In this document: piece after piece, positions 61,950-64,000 of the stretch
Layout: each line of letters starts with the position of its first letter
Numbering within the stretch: the first letter of the stretch is position 1
Source: an uncultured SAR116 cluster alpha proteobacterium
GTDB lineage: Bacteria; Pseudomonadota; Alphaproteobacteria; Puniceispirillales; Marisalimonadaceae
Length of the DNA stretch: 64,000 nt
Assembly (NCBI GenBank): GCA_902615325.1
Contig: CACMOJ010000001.1
Span: forward strand, 124,001-188,000
Direction of reading: 5' to 3'
Notes under the pieces: model-generated
Told to the model about the DNA's origin: nothing
The model's input: the letters and a program-made list of their open reading frames with translations, nothing else
Database searches by the model: none
Program-made: the position numbers and the translations under genes

Positions 61950-62217
61950 TAATATTACCACTTTTTTTTATCATATTAATAAGATAAAGTTCTTTTTCTT
62001 CATTGGAAATTTCATTATCTATTGCTAATCTCCAAATACGTGGATCACCAGATTCTAAAATACTTTGATATGTTTTTAATTGTTCAAATGTTAAATCGTA
62101 TATATAAGCATCAACAAAATTTGATAAAAGAATATCAGTTTCTTTTGTGCCAGTATATTTTGATCTATAAATTAGCTTTTTTATAATTAAATCTTTATTG
62201 TTTAAATTTTCTTTCAT
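61942..62217 (-). CDS. sdhE: SdhE/CptB FAD assembly factor of succinate dehydrogenase
   Basis: This 91-residue protein has the SdhE signature YRSKYTGTKETDILLSNF (near residue 17, RSxxRGxxExD in relaxed form) and the C-terminal helical segment DPRIWRLAIDNEIS. SdhE helps attach FAD covalently to the flavoprotein subunit of succinate dehydrogenase. The recG / sdhE / mfd order, with recG divergent, is typical of alphaproteobacteria. Its last codons overlap the mfd start. Confidence 0.9.
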   Translation of the reverse strand: MKENLNNKDLIIKKLIYRSKYTGTKETDILLSNFVDAYIYDLTFEQLKTYQSILESGDPRIWRLAIDNEISNEEKELYLINMIKKSGNIND

Positions 62218-62255
62218 AAAATTACCTTGGTTTACAAAATATTAGGAACTTATAA

Positions 62256-64000
62256 TTGTCTACTAGCATTAAAAAAAACAATTTATCAGAAAAAATTTTT
62301 AATTCTATTGAAAATATAAAAGGCATTGGTCCTAAAACAGTTAAATTAATTAAAGATAAAATTGGTTTAAGAGTTATAGATCATTTACTAAATTTACCTA
62401 CAAAATATATAAATAGATATCAAAAAACCTCGATTAGGAGTTCTGTAAAAGGAGATTATATTACAGTAGATGTTGTAATAGTTGAAATGAATATCAAAAA
62501 GGGCTTTTTTAAAAGAAAAATCCCCTCGAGGATAATAACATTTGGATTAAATGATGAATCAAATCAAAGACTTGACATTGTATATTTCAACTTATACTCA
62601 AATAGCTTTTCAAAATTATATAAAATTAATAATGAATATACTGTTAGTGGTAAAGTTGAAATATTTAAAGGAATTCCGCAAATCACTCATCCTGATTACT
62701 TTATCCCTAAAGGACTAAATCATAAAATACCTAGATATGATCCAATTTACAGGATACCAAATGGTATTAAAAAGAACCAAATTAATAATATTATAAATTA
62801 TGGCTTAGAAAACTTAAACGATTTAGAAGAATGGTCTAGAGATGAAACTCTAGAGAAATTTAATTTTTTAAGTTTTTCAAATACTATAAAGACACTTCAC
62901 ATGCCAAAAGAACAAGAGTTTTATAATCCAGAAAGTAACTTAATTAAAAGGTTAGCTCATGATGAATTATTATCAAATTTTATTTCGCTTATGATTTTAA
63001 AAAATAAAATGCAAGCCAATAATTCTGGAATTCTAGACAATGATTTAAATACCTTATTACTCAAAAATTTAAATTTTGAACTTACAGAAGATCAGATTAA
63101 AGTCATAAATGAAATTTCAGATGATTTAAAGTCTAGTAAACCAATGCTGAGATTGTTACAAGGTGATGTAGGAAGTGGCAAAACAATTGTTGCAATATTT
63201 GCCATAATACAAGTTGTAGGATCGGGGTCTCAAGCGGCTTTAATGGCTCCAACTGAAGTTTTAGCTCAACAACATTATCAAAATTTAAAACAGCTAATTA
63301 AAAATCTAGATATTGAAATTACCTTAATAGTTGGAAAACAATCCGTAAAACTAAAAAAAGAAAATTATGAAAATGTCAAAAATGGAAAATCTAAAATAAT
63401 AATAGGGACACATGCTCTAACCTCAAAAGGCCTCATATATAAAGATTTAAAACTAGCAGTTATAGATGAACAACATAGATTCGGTGTTAATCAAAGAATT
63501 TCAATAGTTGAAAAAGGAAAAGATATAAATTTACTTGTCATGACTGCAACACCAATCCCAAGGTCACTAGCCTTGACATATTATAATGACATGAGTGTTT
63601 CAAATATAAAAATGAAACCAAAAGGAAGAAAAAATATTGATACGTCTCTTATTTCTATTACAAAATTAGATTCACTTGTAGATGGTTTAAAAAGAAGAAT
63701 TTCTGAAGGATCACAAATTTATTGGATATGCCCTGCAATTGAATTCAATGAAGATATAACAAATTTAATATCTATTGAAGAACGAGAGAAATATTTATCA
63801 AAATATTTTAAGAGTGCAGAATTTAATATAGTTCATGGAAAACAAAAATCAGAAGAAAGAGATATCATAATTAATAATTTTAAAGATGGAAAATCTAAAA
63901 TTCTTCTAGCCACTACCGTTGTAGAAGTTGGAATAGATATTCCAAATGCAGATATAATTATCATAGAGTCTGCAAATAGATATGGGTTAGCACAATTACA
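62256..64000 (+). CDS. recG: ATP-dependent DNA helicase RecG (partial, 3' end cut by the window)
   Basis: The first 581 residues of RecG begin at a TTG at 62256 with an AGGAA site 7 bases ahead (no ATG is in a better place). GIGPKTVKLIKDKIGLRVID near 21 belongs to the wedge domain. Walker A GDVGSGKT near residue 304, the DEQH box (AVIDEQHRFGV near 404), TATPIPRSLALTYYND near 430 and TTVVEVGIDIPNADI near 554 are intact. RecG regresses stalled forks and branch-migrates Holliday junctions. Confidence 0.95.
   Translation, partial: MSTSIKKNNLSEKIFNSIENIKGIGPKTVKLIKDKIGLRVIDHLLNLPTKYINRYQKTSIRSSVKGDYITVDVVIVEMNIKKGFFKRKIPSRIITFGLNDESNQRLDIVYFNLYSNSFSKLYKINNEYTVSGKVEIFKGIPQITHPDYFIPKGLNHKIPRYDPIYRIPNGIKKNQINNIINYGLENLNDLEEWSRDETLEKFNFLSFSNTIKTLHMPKEQEFYNPESNLIKRLAHDELLSNFISLMILKNKMQANNSGILDNDLNTLLLKNLNFELTEDQIKVINEISDDLKSSKPMLRLLQGDVGSGKTIVAIFAIIQVVGSGSQAALMAPTEVLAQQHYQNLKQLIKNLDIEITLIVGKQSVKLKKENYENVKNGKSKIIIGTHALTSKGLIYKDLKLAVIDEQHRFGVNQRISIVEKGKDINLLVMTATPIPRSLALTYYNDMSVSNIKMKPKGRKNIDTSLISITKLDSLVDGLKRRISEGSQIYWICPAIEFNEDITNLISIEEREKYLSKYFKSAEFNIVHGKQKSEERDIIINNFKDGKSKILLATTVVEVGIDIPNADIIIIESANRYGLAQL

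Noticed and set aside
1-64000. Insertion sequences, integrases, tRNA or rRNA genes, CRISPR arrays, toxin-antitoxin modules
   Set aside because: Read through both strands at intergenic positions; none could be supported. The longest gene-free stretch is about 215 bases (16600-16813).

Overview
The window is AT-rich (about 30 % GC by eye), with very short gaps (longest about 215 bases) and many overlapping start and stop codons. It reads as a streamlined, probably marine alphaproteobacterium; the exact clade (SAR11-like, HIMB59/AEGEAN-169-like or similar) cannot be fixed from the sequence alone. The recG / sdhE / mfd arrangement at the right end, the phoR-phoB pair, TRAP transporters and many small oxidative catabolic enzymes fit this. 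I saw no rRNA, tRNA, insertion sequence, integrase or CRISPR array. Region 1 (1-12 kb) is catabolic. A partial 3-hydroxyisobutyrate-dehydrogenase-type gene is followed by a five-gene plus-strand operon: luciferase-like monooxygenase, enol-lactonase-like hydrolase, VOC protein, cyclase-type hydrolase and aromatic-ring FAD monooxygenase. Facing it is a three-subunit molybdenum hydroxylase. OsmC, a PuuE-like deacetylase, a YdcF protein and a PfkB kinase follow. The enzyme set resembles pathways that hydroxylate and open (hetero)aromatic rings, but the substrate is unknown. Region 2 (12-18 kb) holds phoR-phoB, each preceded by a Pho-box-like direct repeat, then an oxidoreductase, a GST, a quinone oxidoreductase, Fe superoxide dismutase and a PuuD-like membrane protein. 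Region 3 (18-34 kb) is scavenging and uptake: MTA/SAH nucleosidase plus adenine phosphoribosyltransferase, an amidase, a carboxymuconolactone-decarboxylase-like protein, a DctPQM TRAP transporter, methylmalonate-semialdehyde dehydrogenase, a D-aminoacylase / SMP-30 / MFS run, and a TAXI-type TRAP system. Region 4 (34-46 kb) has a small heat shock gene with a sigma32-like promoter and a ROSE-like RNA thermometer, an enolase-superfamily enzyme, a thioesterase, a sirtuin without zinc cysteines, a YadGH-type ABC exporter, GST and SDR enzymes, a DUF1800/DUF1501 pair, uracil-DNA glycosylase, a hydrolase and a YeiH-family transporter. Region 5 (46-64 kb) is more housekeeping: a copper chaperone, a DMT transporter, tesA facing ybbA-ybbP, djlA, msrA, a photolyase-related gene, a D-threonine-aldolase-like enzyme, glyoxalase, mfd, sdhE and recG (cut by the window end). 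Two genes, the photolyase-related gene and mfd, are each split by a single-base frameshift at a homopolymer. These may be assembly errors or real mutations.
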